From positions 124,001 through 188,000 of the forward strand of contig NZ_JADOVG010000001.1 in assembly GCF_015752205.1 (NCBI RefSeq): DNA of 64,000 nt, written 5' to 3'. The DNA comes from Polaromonas sp. CG_9.7 (GTDB lineage Bacteria; Pseudomonadota; Gammaproteobacteria; Burkholderiales; Burkholderiaceae_C). Of the stretch, positions 1 through 8,090 are shown piece by piece. Below the pieces are notes generated by a model that saw only the letters and a list, made by a program, of their open reading frames with translations, was not told the origin of the DNA and made no database searches. The position numbers and the translations under genes are program-made. Numbering within the stretch: position 1 is the first letter of the stretch; each line of letters starts with the position of its first letter.

Positions 1-436
1 CCACCTTGCCCAGCCGCACCGGCGCCGGAAACGGCGAGGCCTGCCGGATGGTGCGTTCGATGTCGGCCATCACTTCAGGCGCATGGCGCGGCGCCCGCAG
101 CCAGTCCAGCCGGGTCACGCGGCCGACCCGGTCGATTTCGACATTGATCACGCCCACGGCGTACAGCAACGGCGGCATCCGGCCCTTGTAGATGCGGTCG
201 GCATTCAGCCCGTACAGGTGGGTGGCGCCGTCTTCCCGGTAGGCGCGGGGCGATGCCGCCGAGGAATTGCGGGCTGAGCCCCGGTTGCCAGGCACGGGCC
301 CGACAACACCGGGCGGCTGGACCGGTTCAGAAACGGGGGCAGGCAAAGGCGCCATCTTGCACGCGCTGGCCACCAGCGCGGCAGCGCCTGTCAGCCAACG
401 GAGCAGCCAGAATCGGCGGAGTTTGGATTCAGACAT
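1..436 (-). CDS. Putative lipoprotein with TonB C-terminal-like domain, partial
   Basis: The reading frame is open from an ATG at 436 to the left window edge (145 codons visible), so the C-terminus is missing. The N-terminus (MSESKLRRFWLLRWL) is basic then hydrophobic and ends in a weak lipobox (ASAC), so export as a lipoprotein is likely. A Pro/Ser-rich linker follows (about residues 30-65), then a segment with the pattern of TonB C-terminal/energy-transducer domains (YAVGVINVEIDRVGRV, then ERTIRQASPFPAP). The family is inferred from this pattern alone; role unknown. It is divergent from or isolated from the SMR gene by about 500 bases. Confidence 0.6.
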   Translation of the reverse strand, partial: MSESKLRRFWLLRWLTGAAALVASACKMAPLPAPVSEPVQPPGVVGPVPGNRGSARNSSAASPRAYREDGATHLYGLNADRIYKGRMPPLLYAVGVINVEIDRVGRVTRLDWLRAPRHAPEVMADIERTIRQASPFPAPVRLGKV

Positions 437-951
437 AGGCAAATTTTGTTAAGGTGATTTGTACGGGCCCTGAGCCGTCCGGGTGCACCATGAACAGTGG
501 CGGCATCGACCGGGCAACCAGGCATCCGGCCACAAGGACTGAAGCGCACCAAGCCTGTGCCGGCCGCCGAAAGCACGGGGTTTCATCTGCAGGGGTTTCA
601 TTTCAAGACGGTTTGTTCATGGATTTTCAGCCATTTCGTCCATTGTGCCGAACACTTTTTTGCAGGGCTGACCCGCCCGCCGGCTGCAAGCGCGTGGCGA
701 CAAGCAGGATGAACGGGCGCAGGTTGGCTGTCCGATGGGCGATTTGTGCGTCATGGGCAAGGCACCCGAAGTGATGGCGGTACAGGTAGCGGCGAAGTTG
801 TTGCATACGCCAAGCGTGTCGCCGGGCAGGGTGTGAAGACTGTCTGCTATCTAATCAATAGCTGGCTGTGCAATAAGAACGTGCGCAAAGTCACTATTTG
901 GTCATGAAAAATACATGTATTCGGTATTCCGGCCCTGCCGGTTTTCCGGCA
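437..951. other. Intergenic stretch without a recognisable gene
   Basis: No open frame here has a convincing start, composition or family. One copy of the dispersed GCTATT-type repeat lies at about 846-890. A plus-strand frame around 730-835 reads vaguely protein-like (CPMGDLCVMGKAPEV) but I could not assign it, and it may be a remnant. Confidence 0.5.
846..890 (+). repeat. Dispersed GCTATT/AATAGC intergenic palindrome, copy 1
   Basis: GCTATCTAATCAATAGCTGG followed by a GTGCGCAAA arm. It is a degenerate copy of the repeat also seen near 6408, 26351, 37592, 44432, 45851 and 61096. Confidence 0.55.
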
Positions 952-1284
952 TCAATGCACCGCCGACTTTGAAAACACATTGAGCACCACAACGCCCGCA
1001 ATGATCAGCCCCATGCCCAGCAGGCCAGGCAGGTCGATGGTCTGGCGGTAAATCACGAAGCTGGCAATCGTGATCAGCACGATGCCCAACCCCGCCCAGA
1101 TGGCGTAGGCAATGCCGGTCGGCATGGACCGCAGGGTGATGCTCAGGAAGTAGAAGGCGACGGCGTAACCAGCCACGGCCAGCGCCGAAGTCAGGCCGTG
1201 CGTGAAGCTGTCGCTGGCTTTCAGGGCCGTGGTGGCGACCACCTCGGCAACAATGGCAATGCCCAGGGCAAGATAAGCATTCAT
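952..1284 (-). CDS. Small multidrug resistance (SMR) efflux protein, EmrE/SugE type
   Basis: This 110-residue protein has four hydrophobic helices and is exactly the length of EmrE. The membrane-embedded glutamate that binds substrate and protons falls at position 14 (IVAEVVATTALK), and Tyr40, Tyr60 and Trp63 also match EmrE numbering (IAYAIWAGLG). It should work as a dimer in the inner membrane, exchanging protons for cationic compounds. I chose the ATG at 1284 because it gives this register; a TTG at 1308 would add eight residues. It is divergent from the glycerate kinase gene. EmrE-type is preferred over SugE-type because of the ALK and GIAYAIW context, but substrate is unknown. Confidence 0.9.
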   Translation of the reverse strand: MNAYLALGIAIVAEVVATTALKASDSFTHGLTSALAVAGYAVAFYFLSITLRSMPTGIAYAIWAGLGIVLITIASFVIYRQTIDLPGLLGMGLIIAGVVVLNVFSKSAVH

Positions 1285-1370
1285 GCGCCACGCTTTCAGA
1301 AGGTTCAAAGAGAAACGACAATTTTAGGGGTAGGCTGCGTTGCACAATCCGCTCTGGAGGCAACCATTTC

Positions 1371-2717
1371 ATGACCACACCCTCGTTTCATTCCCTTTCC
1401 GACGTGCAGGCGCAGCCGCGCCGGTTTCTCGACCACCTGTTCCAGGTCGCCGTCACGCGTGCCCTGCCGCTGGCCAACACAGCCCGGTTTTTGCCTGAGC
1501 CGCCCACGTCCGAGAGCGGCGGCCGCACCATCGTGATTGGCGCGGGCAAGGCCGGCGGGGCGATGGCGCAGGCGGTTGAAGCGCATTGGCCGGCGGATGC
1601 GCCGCTCGAAGGCCTGGTCGTGACGCGCTACGACCATGTGCCGCCGCGCCCCGAAGGCCTGGCGCAGCGCATCGAAGTCGTCGAGGCCTCCCATCCGGTG
1701 CCGGATGAAGCCGGACAGGCGGCAGCCGGGCGCATCCTGGCGATGGTTCAAGGTTTGAGTAAAAACGACCTGGTGCTGTGCCTGATCTCGGGCGGCGGCT
1801 CGTCGCTGCTGGCCTTGCCGGCCGAGGGTCTGAGCCTGGAAGAAAAACAGGCTGTCAACAAGGCGCTGCTCAACAGCGGCGCCAACATCAGCGAAATGAA
1901 CTGCGTGCGCAAGCACCTGTCGCGCATCAAGGGCGGACGGCTGGCGGCTGCCTGCGCGCCGGCCAGAGTCGTCACGCTGACCATCAGTGACGTGCCGGGT
2001 GACGACCCGTCGATCATCGCCAGCGGCCCGACCGTGCCCGACGCTACCAGCTGCGCCGAGGCCGTCGCCATTCTCCAGCGCTACGCCATTGAGGTGCCCG
2101 GCGACATCATGCGCCTGCTGGAGCAGGGCGCGCTGGAGACGCCAAAACCTGGCGATCCAGTATTTGACGGCCATGAAGTCCACCTGATTGCCACGCCCCA
2201 GCAAAGCCTGCAAGCGGCCGCCGACGCCGCCCGCGCCGCCGGACTGATGGCTTACATCCTGAGCGATGAAATGGAAGGCGAGTCGCGCGAAGTCGGCAAG
2301 GTGCATGCGGCGCTGGCCCGCGCCGTGGCCCTGAAAAACCAGCCGTTTCAAAAGCCGTGCGTGATTCTGAGCGGCGGTGAAACCACCGTCACCATCCGCA
2401 AGCAGGCGCCCGGCACACCTCGCGGGCGCGGTGGCCGGGCCGGTGAGTTCTGCATGGGACTGGCGCTGGGCCTGCAGGGCCAGCCGGGCGTGTATGCGCT
2501 GGCGGCCGACACCGACGGCATTGACGGCGTTGAAGTCAATGCCGGCGCTTGCGTCGCGCCCGACACGCTGGTGCGCGCACTGGCCGCCGGAATGAAGCTG
2601 GACCAGTTCCTCGACCGCAATGATGCCTATGGCTACTTCAACCCGTTGGGTGATCTGGTCGTCAGCGGACCGACTTATACCAACGTCAACGATTTCCGGG
2701 CGATTTTGATTTTGTAA
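1371..2717 (+). CDS. ttuD: Glycerate 2-kinase, MOFRL family (TtuD/GckA-like)
   Basis: A 448-residue protein of the MOFRL glycerate kinase family, often annotated as hydroxypyruvate reductase TtuD. It should phosphorylate D-glycerate to 2-phosphoglycerate in glycolate/tartrate or serine-cycle metabolism. Family motifs seen: GAGKAGGAMAQAVE near residue 56, LCLISGGGSSLLALP near 138, the ISDVPGDDPSIIASGPT block near 208, and the C-terminal MOFRL part with LSGGETTVT, GRGGRAGEF and AADTDGIDG. Length is normal for the family. A GGAGG sits about ten bases before the ATG. It stands alone, divergent from the SMR gene, with no tartronate reductase or glyoxylate carboligase visible nearby. Confidence 0.9.
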   Translation: MTTPSFHSLSDVQAQPRRFLDHLFQVAVTRALPLANTARFLPEPPTSESGGRTIVIGAGKAGGAMAQAVEAHWPADAPLEGLVVTRYDHVPPRPEGLAQRIEVVEASHPVPDEAGQAAAGRILAMVQGLSKNDLVLCLISGGGSSLLALPAEGLSLEEKQAVNKALLNSGANISEMNCVRKHLSRIKGGRLAAACAPARVVTLTISDVPGDDPSIIASGPTVPDATSCAEAVAILQRYAIEVPGDIMRLLEQGALETPKPGDPVFDGHEVHLIATPQQSLQAAADAARAAGLMAYILSDEMEGESREVGKVHAALARAVALKNQPFQKPCVILSGGETTVTIRKQAPGTPRGRGGRAGEFCMGLALGLQGQPGVYALAADTDGIDGVEVNAGACVAPDTLVRALAAGMKLDQFLDRNDAYGYFNPLGDLVVSGPTYTNVNDFRAILIL

Positions 2718-3034
2718 TACGGCTGCGCGATGGCTGGTATTGTCAATTGTGCATGGCGTGCCGGTCCTTGATCTGCTTGCCAAAACGCCTTGTCCTCATG
2801 TGCCCTGGCACCCAATTGGGGCAGCATTATCGGCGCGACTTCTCCCTTCACCCTCAGGCGTGGGGGGACATGTTGACTTGCTGTTCAAGCGCGTCACGCC
2901 AGAGTGCAACCACGCCTGGCAGCGCCCGTGCGCAACAGCCAAAATCCAGCATGGCAGGATGGCTTTTCGGCGACGCCCGATAGGCACCGGTCGGGGCCCC
3001 TACCATTTTGGGTATCAACTGCAGGAGCCCCGCA
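2718..3034. other. Intergenic stretch, no gene seen
   Basis: Short open frames on both strands have no family features and run across the gap by chance. The last part carries the ribosome site (CAGGAG) of the next small gene. Confidence 0.5.
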
Positions 3035-3265
3035 ATGAAACCCTGGTTAACCGCCGCCTTGATCGCCTCAATGGCCGGATGCGCCGCAGCGCCACCCGGT
3101 TCTAATGTCAACGCCAACCCCAATGCCAATGCCGCTTACCCGGTCGTGACGCAGGACGCCAATGGCGTTCCGGTTGAAGTGGTGCCGCGCCGCGTGCCCC
3201 GCGTCGGCTTGGGCATTGGTCTGGGAAGCTGGGGCAGCGGCGTGGGCATCGGCTTGGGTTTTTAA
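3035..3265 (+). CDS. Small glycine-rich lipoprotein
   Basis: A 76-residue protein with a basic start, a hydrophobic stretch and a lipobox-like ending (SMAGC), so processing by signal peptidase II is expected. The mature part has an Asn/Ala-rich stretch (NVNANPNANAA) and ends in glycine-rich near-repeats (GLGIGLGSWGSG, then VGIGLGF). The start was chosen for the CAGGAG ribosome site eight bases upstream and the signal peptide; upstream in-frame codons would add an unneeded tail. No function recognised. Composition resembles small glycine-zipper envelope proteins. Confidence 0.65.
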   Translation: MKPWLTAALIASMAGCAAAPPGSNVNANPNANAAYPVVTQDANGVPVEVVPRRVPRVGLGIGLGSWGSGVGIGLGF

Positions 3266-3356
3266 GCTGTCCTTGCAGGATTCGGTCTTGTCACTTTGAC
3301 CCGCACGTGAAAAAGGGACAGCCCTGCCGTCCCTTGGGCAAAATATGGCCAGAGGC

Positions 3357-4319
3357 TTATTCGATGGTTGCGCCGGAGGCCTGCACGATGCCCTTCCATT
3401 TCTGGTAGTCGGTCTTGAGCAGGGTGGAAAACTGCTCGGGCGTCATGGTCTGCGTCTCGGCGCCCTGGGCATTGATGGCGCTTTTGATGTCGGGCGTGGC
3501 CAGCAGCTTGTTGACCTCGGCGTTGACGGTCGCGACGATTTCCTTCGGTGTGCCTGCCGGCATGAACAGGCCATACCAGGTGCTCACATCAAAGTCCTTG
3601 AAGCCCAGTTCGGCCACCGTGGGCACCTCGGTCAGCGACGTGCTTCGCTTGGCCGATGTCACCGCCAGGGCACGCAGCTTGCCGGCCTTGATCTGGCCCA
3701 TGGCCGATGGCAGCGACGACACCATCAGGTCCACATTGCCGGCCAGCACGTCCATCATGGCGGGGTTGGAACCCTTGTAGGGAATGTGGCGCAGCTTGAT
3801 GCCGGCCGCCGTGTTGAAGATTTCGCCCGCCAGGTGAATGGTCGTGCCGTTGCCGGGCGAGCCATAGGTGATCTGGTCGGGAGCGGCCTTGGCGGCTGCC
3901 ACCACATCGGCCAGCGTCTTGAAGCGGGAGTTGATGCCGGTGACGATCACCACCGGCGTGTAGGCCACATGGGCCACGGCCACCAGGTCCTTGGTCGGGT
4001 CGTAGCTCAGGCTTTTGTACAGCCACGGCGCCACCACCATGTTGTCTTTCTGGCCCATCACCATCTCGTAGCCGGTGGGGGCGGCCCGCGCGGCTTCGGC
4101 AATCCCGATAGTGCCGCCAGCCCCACCCCGGTTGTCGGGAATCACCGTCCACTTGCTCACTTCGGTCAGCTTGTTGGCCACCAGCCGCGACAGGATGTCG
4201 GTGCCGCCGCCGGGCGGAAAGGGAACGATCATGCGAATCGGCTTGGCCGGGTAGGTCTGCGCCAGCGCCGCGCTCAAAGCGCATGCCATCAGCAGGAATG
4301 AAAATAGTTTGCGTAGCAT
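3357..4319 (-). CDS. Bug/TctC family periplasmic substrate-binding protein
   Basis: A 320-residue protein with a Sec signal peptide (MLRKLFSFLLMACALSAALA) and the hallmarks of the Bug (Bordetella uptake gene) family: YPAKPIRMIVPFPPGGGTD after the signal, DNRGGAGGTIG, and PYKGSNPAMMDVLAG. Bug proteins bind small carboxylates or similar ligands in the periplasm; most are orphans without a cognate tripartite transporter, as here. The ATG at 4319 was chosen because the signal peptide starts there; the frame extends 39 codons upstream without family character. Ligand cannot be told from sequence. Confidence 0.88.
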   Translation of the reverse strand: MLRKLFSFLLMACALSAALAQTYPAKPIRMIVPFPPGGGTDILSRLVANKLTEVSKWTVIPDNRGGAGGTIGIAEAARAAPTGYEMVMGQKDNMVVAPWLYKSLSYDPTKDLVAVAHVAYTPVVIVTGINSRFKTLADVVAAAKAAPDQITYGSPGNGTTIHLAGEIFNTAAGIKLRHIPYKGSNPAMMDVLAGNVDLMVSSLPSAMGQIKAGKLRALAVTSAKRSTSLTEVPTVAELGFKDFDVSTWYGLFMPAGTPKEIVATVNAEVNKLLATPDIKSAINAQGAETQTMTPEQFSTLLKTDYQKWKGIVQASGATIE

Positions 4320-4679
4320 CGATAGTCTCGGTGAAGGGCTTGGAAATGGACCGGCAGTGCTGGGGCCATGAATTTCACGCCCCGTGCTGCCGGGCACGTC
4401 GTGGTGGCCAATTCTAGGGCGCGTGTTCTTTGGCAAACACTGGGATTTCCCTTGGCTGGCAAATGCCGGGCTTCTTCTTTGGCGATGGCCGTCAAGCCGG
4501 TAAAGCGGTAAAGCGCTAAAGCGCTAAAGCGGCTCGCATGCTGAATTCCTTTTTTTCGTTCACCCTGCGCTGTCGAGTGCAGAACTCAATCCATACGTGT
4601 GCATTGGGTGTTGCGCAAAGAATGTGCCCCAAAGGTTTCCCTGTTTGGAGAAGATGACGAAGCGGAGCCGGGTTCGCGC
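4320..4679. other. Intergenic stretch with short tandem octamers
   Basis: Holds the leader of the Bug gene and four tandem octamers at 4501-4532. No gene recognised. Confidence 0.5.
4501..4532 (+). repeat. Tandem octamer repeat, four units
   Basis: Four consecutive 8-base units TAAAGCGG, TAAAGCGC, TAAAGCGC, TAAAGCGG. The unit is nearly perfect, so slippage-prone. It lies between the divergent or end regions of two minus-strand genes and overlaps no recognised gene. Confidence 0.8.
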
Positions 4680-5660
4680 TCAGTTGCGAAAATTCTGCGT
4701 GACCATCAGCCCGTATCTGCCGCCATCGAGCACGCCGATGCCAACTCGGCCATAGCGGGGCAGCAGGATGTTGGCCCGGTGGCCGGGCGAGTTCATCAGA
4801 CCCTGGTGCGCCATGGGCAGGGTTTGCGCCAGCGCCAGGTTTTCACCGGCGATCCGATAGGTGATGCCGGCCTGTCGCATGCGGTCGAAAGCCTCTTGAG
4901 CCTCGGGGTTGGTGTGCGAGAAATAGCTGCGCGCCAACATGTCGCGGCTGTGCGCGCGTGCCACCTCGGCCAGCGCCGGGTCCGCCTGCAGCGGCCGCAG
5001 CCCCTGGGCGGTGCGCTCTGCGTTGACCATGTCGAGCATGCGCGCTTCCAGGTCGGGCCGAACCTTCGGAGCCTTCACCTGAAAAGGAAGTTTGAGGGTT
5101 GAATGCGGCTCTGCAGGCACGGTCATCGCCTGCAGGCTGCGTTGCAATGCCGGATGGAAGATGGGTGCCAGCCGGGCTTCCAGCCATTGCGCCGGCACTG
5201 ACAACTGGCCGGCCAGCGCGCTTTCTCGGGCCAGCTTGCTCAGCCCGTCGGACAGCGGCAGCGTGAGCAACAGCAGCGACACCAGCATGGCGTTGATCAA
5301 GCCGTTGACCGCTCCCGGCGCCAGCCCCAGCGTCCGGTTGATGCCGTGCGCGTGCACGGTGCGCGCAAACATGCCCGCCAGAGCACCAGCTACTCTGCCA
5401 ATGACCAGGTGCGCCAGGATGTAGGTCGCCAGAAAACTCAGCGGCGCCGTCCACACGCCCAGCGCCGGCGCCCCGGCCTGCAGCCACGCCTGAGGGTAGG
5501 GATAGCCGACGAAGGCCAGCACCAGGCTGGCCGCGAGCGTGAACAACTGCAGCGCGGCCCTCAGGAAGCCCCGGCCCCATCCACCCCATAAACCGACAAT
5601 TACGATGAGCGCCAGCAAGGCGTCGATCAGGTTCAGGGAAGACAGGTCAAATTCGTTCAT
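4680..5660 (-). CDS. CvpA-like membrane domain fused to a CAP/SCP (YkwD-type) domain
   Basis: This 326-residue protein has two parts. Residues about 1-160 are a CvpA-like membrane domain: NLIDALLALIVIVGLWGGW starts the first helix and further helices follow to about 145, with the family-like GFLRAALQL stretch. Residues about 205-325 are a CAP/SCP domain as in YkwD-type proteins: MLDMVNAERTAQGLRPL, ARAHSRDMLARSYFSHTNP, IAGENLA, LMNSPGHRANIL. The CAP domain should face the periplasm. CvpA relates to colicin V production and purF-linked operons; CAP domains have mixed or unknown activities. The fusion is in one uninterrupted frame. Role not assignable; envelope or cell-wall linked is an inference. 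Confidence 0.8.
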   Translation of the reverse strand: MNEFDLSSLNLIDALLALIVIVGLWGGWGRGFLRAALQLFTLAASLVLAFVGYPYPQAWLQAGAPALGVWTAPLSFLATYILAHLVIGRVAGALAGMFARTVHAHGINRTLGLAPGAVNGLINAMLVSLLLLTLPLSDGLSKLARESALAGQLSVPAQWLEARLAPIFHPALQRSLQAMTVPAEPHSTLKLPFQVKAPKVRPDLEARMLDMVNAERTAQGLRPLQADPALAEVARAHSRDMLARSYFSHTNPEAQEAFDRMRQAGITYRIAGENLALAQTLPMAHQGLMNSPGHRANILLPRYGRVGIGVLDGGRYGLMVTQNFRN

Positions 5661-5667
5661 ACGTGTT

Positions 5668-6195
5668 TTATTCTGGAAAAATTTTTTCAGCGCACCAGTG
5701 GCCTATGGATTTGGCACCCAACTGCCGTTGATTGCCCGGCGCGGCATAAGCATCTGCCAGCGTTTGTGGCAGCGTATACGAAAAAGTCGGCTCTGGTGCA
5801 TGACTGGCGGTCGAAAGCTGCTCTACTTTAAATAGCGAATCGGTGACCTCGAAGAAGACTGGCGACAGGCGGGCCATGTGCTGCGCAGCGTCCAGAATCG
5901 GCCGGTAGCCGGTGCAGCGGTACAGCTCGCCCGAAAAATCTTCCTGCACCGGATGCAACTGTTGCTGCCCCGAAAGCCCAACGCGCTGTCCTTGGGTCTG
6001 ACCAAGAGCCACCGTGCAGGCGCCGTAATTGCCTTCGCCGCCGCCCTCTTTTTTGCCGGTGAGCCTCAAGTCCTCACGCAGCCGCTCCAGCTGCGCGCGT
6101 GTGGGTGGTACATTGCCGGGATTGACCCCTTCGCCCCTTCAGGTGAAGCGGATGGTTTTGACGGAATGCTGAACGGGAGAAGAGGTGAGATTCAT
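5668..6195 (-). pseudogene. xdhA: Decayed xanthine dehydrogenase small subunit (xdhA) remnant
   Basis: Read leftwards from an ATG at 6195, the frame matches the start of XdhA but is broken by an in-frame TGA after about 18 codons. It then continues with LREDLRLTGKKEGGGEGNYG, ACTVALGQ, where the expected Fe-S cysteines of KEGCxEGDCGACTV are partly replaced (Cys to Gly and Tyr). Soon after it jumps to CTGYRPILDAAQHM, which belongs well downstream in XdhA, so the middle of the 2Fe-2S domain is deleted. It ends with a piece resembling the FAD domain (QTLADAYAAPG, AKSIGHW) and then stops just before the CvpA-CAP gene. Clearly nonfunctional; its neighbours are purine transport and deamination genes. 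Confidence 0.85.
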
Positions 6196-6518
6196 GCGGA
6201 TCAGGTTATAACAAAGGGGCCATGCGCTGCCTGAACCGCTTCACATCACCCGCCGGGAGGGACAGGCATGGGCATTCGGCACGCTGGAATTCGTGCCTTT
6301 TCGTATTGGCATCAAATTTGCAAAAAGCCATGCTGACAGGCTGGGTGCATGAATGCCAGGCAACCATGGTGCTGCACCGGTTAATGAAATTTAACGGCAA
6401 CTGATGTGCTCTTAAAATAATAGCTGCCTGCGCCCGTCCTGTATGCGCCAAGAGCCTGAAAAGCTCAAAAAAAGACATTTAAGCATATCCGGCTAACCCA
6501 GATTACCCCGACAACCCC
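6196..6518. other. Upstream region of the purine transporter operon
   Basis: No gene recognised. Contains a dispersed repeat copy at about 6408-6457 and presumably the operon promoter; I could not pick convincing -35/-10 boxes. Confidence 0.45.
6408..6457 (+). repeat. Dispersed GCTATT/AATAGC intergenic palindrome, copy 2
   Basis: Half-palindrome AATAATAGCTGCCTGCGCCC followed by a GTATGCGCC arm, as in the copy at 37592. The left GCTATT arm is degenerate here. Confidence 0.6.
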
Positions 6519-8090
6519 ATGACTGCTCTATCAACCTTGACTGAAAGCGCCACCGGTGCACCGCCCCGGCTGCAGCTGGCCGGCATCAGCAAAAGCTACC
6601 CCGGCGTGGTCGCCAACAGCGATATTGCGCTCAGCGTCCTGCCCGGCCAGATCCACGCCGTGCTGGGCGAAAACGGCGCCGGCAAGTCCACGCTGATGAA
6701 GATCATCTACGGTTCGGTTAAGCCCGACGCTGGCAGCATGGCCATCGACGGGCAGACGGTATTGGTGCGCAATCCGCAGGAAGCACGGGCGCTGGGCATC
6801 AGCATGGTGTTCCAGCATTTCAGTTTGTTCGACACGCTCACCGTGGCTGAAAACGTCTGGCTGGGGCTGGGCAAGCATTTGAGCCTGGCTGGGGTGTCGC
6901 AGCGCATCCTGGAAACCACCCAGGCTTACGGCTTGCAACTGGACCCGACGCGGCCGGTGCACACGCTGAGCGTCGGCGAGCGCCAGCGCGTCGAGATTGT
7001 GCGTGCGCTGCTGACGAATCCGAAGCTCCTGATCCTGGACGAACCCACGTCGGTGCTCACGCCGCAGGCGGTTGAAAACCTGTTCGTCACCCTGCGCACG
7101 CTGGCCGCCGAAGGTTGCAGCATTTTGTACATCAGCCACAAGCTGCACGAAATCCGTGCGCTGTGCACCGCCTGCACCGTGTTGCGCGGCGGCAAGGTGT
7201 CCGGCGAGTGCGATCCGCGCGAAGAATCGAACGCGTCGCTGAGCCGCCTGATGATTGGCGCCGAGCCGCCGGCGCTGGAGCAGCGTGCCGTGAAAACCGG
7301 CGCCATCGTGCTGGAGGTAAAGCAGCTTGATCTGGCAAAGGACGACCAGTTCGGCGTGGATTTGTGTCAGGTCGCGCTGCAGGTGCGGGCCGGCGAAGTG
7401 GTCGGCATCGCCGGCGTGTCGGGCAACGGGCAGAAGGAATTGCTCTACGCCTTGTCGGGCGAAGACACGCGGGCAGACGCCGGAGCCATCACCGTCAAGG
7501 GCCAGGGCGCCGGCAAGATGAGCCCGGCGCGGCGGCGTCGGCTGGGCCTGCATTTCGTGCCCGAAGAGCGGCTGGGCCGCGGTGCGGTCCCTTCGCTGTC
7601 GCTGGCGCGCAACCTGTTGCTGACCCGCAAGGAAGCCGTGGGGGCGGGCGGCTGGCTGAGCGGCGGCGTGCTGCAGGCGCAGGCCCGGCAGATCATTGCG
7701 CGTTACAAGGTCAAGTGCGGCGGACCGCAGGCGGCGGCCAAGTCGCTGTCGGGCGGCAACCTGCAAAAATTCATCATGGGCCGTGAAATGGATGCCGGTC
7801 CGGCGCTGCTGATCGTGTCGCAGCCGACCTGGGGCGTCGATGTCGGCGCTGCCTCGCAGATTCGCGGCGAGCTGCTCAAGCTGGCGGGTGCCGGTTGCGC
7901 CGTGCTGGTGGTCAGTGAAGAGCTGGACGAACTGTTTGAAATCTGCGACCGGCTGTACGTCATGGCCAAGGGCCAGCTCTCGCCTTCGCTGCCGCGCGCT
8001 GACGCCACGGTGGAAAAGGTCGGGCTGTGGATGAGCGGCCTGTGGGCGCCCGCAGCCGCTTCACTGGAGGGAGCGCAGCATGCTGCTTGA
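6519..8090 (+). CDS. ABC transporter ATP-binding protein with two ATPase domains, BMP-type purine/nucleoside uptake (YufO-like)
   Basis: A 523-residue protein with two ABC domains in tandem, as in transporters fed by BMP lipoproteins. Domain 1 is complete: Walker A GENGAGKST near residue 50, signature LSVGERQRVEIVRALL near 150, Walker B LLILDEPTSVLTP. Domain 2 is degenerate at Walker A (GVSGNGQKELL) and Walker B (LLIVSQPTWGVD, Gln in place of the usual Glu) but keeps a signature-like LSGGNLQKF. That asymmetry is normal for this family. It is the first gene of a four-gene operon and overlaps the next gene by 11 bases. Purine or nucleoside uptake is inferred from family and from adenine deaminase downstream. 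Confidence 0.88.
   Translation: MTALSTLTESATGAPPRLQLAGISKSYPGVVANSDIALSVLPGQIHAVLGENGAGKSTLMKIIYGSVKPDAGSMAIDGQTVLVRNPQEARALGISMVFQHFSLFDTLTVAENVWLGLGKHLSLAGVSQRILETTQAYGLQLDPTRPVHTLSVGERQRVEIVRALLTNPKLLILDEPTSVLTPQAVENLFVTLRTLAAEGCSILYISHKLHEIRALCTACTVLRGGKVSGECDPREESNASLSRLMIGAEPPALEQRAVKTGAIVLEVKQLDLAKDDQFGVDLCQVALQVRAGEVVGIAGVSGNGQKELLYALSGEDTRADAGAITVKGQGAGKMSPARRRRLGLHFVPEERLGRGAVPSLSLARNLLLTRKEAVGAGGWLSGGVLQAQARQIIARYKVKCGGPQAAAKSLSGGNLQKFIMGREMDAGPALLIVSQPTWGVDVGAASQIRGELLKLAGAGCAVLVVSEELDELFEICDRLYVMAKGQLSPSLPRADATVEKVGLWMSGLWAPAAASLEGAQHAA

Noticed and set aside
454-774. 106-codon plus-strand frame upstream of the SMR gene
   Set aside because: No family pattern, no good ribosome site, mixed composition; treated as intergenic.
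1305-2783. Long minus-strand frame of 492 codons opposite the glycerate kinase gene
   Set aside because: It is the antisense shadow of a well-supported gene, with Arg/Gln/His-rich composition and no domain.
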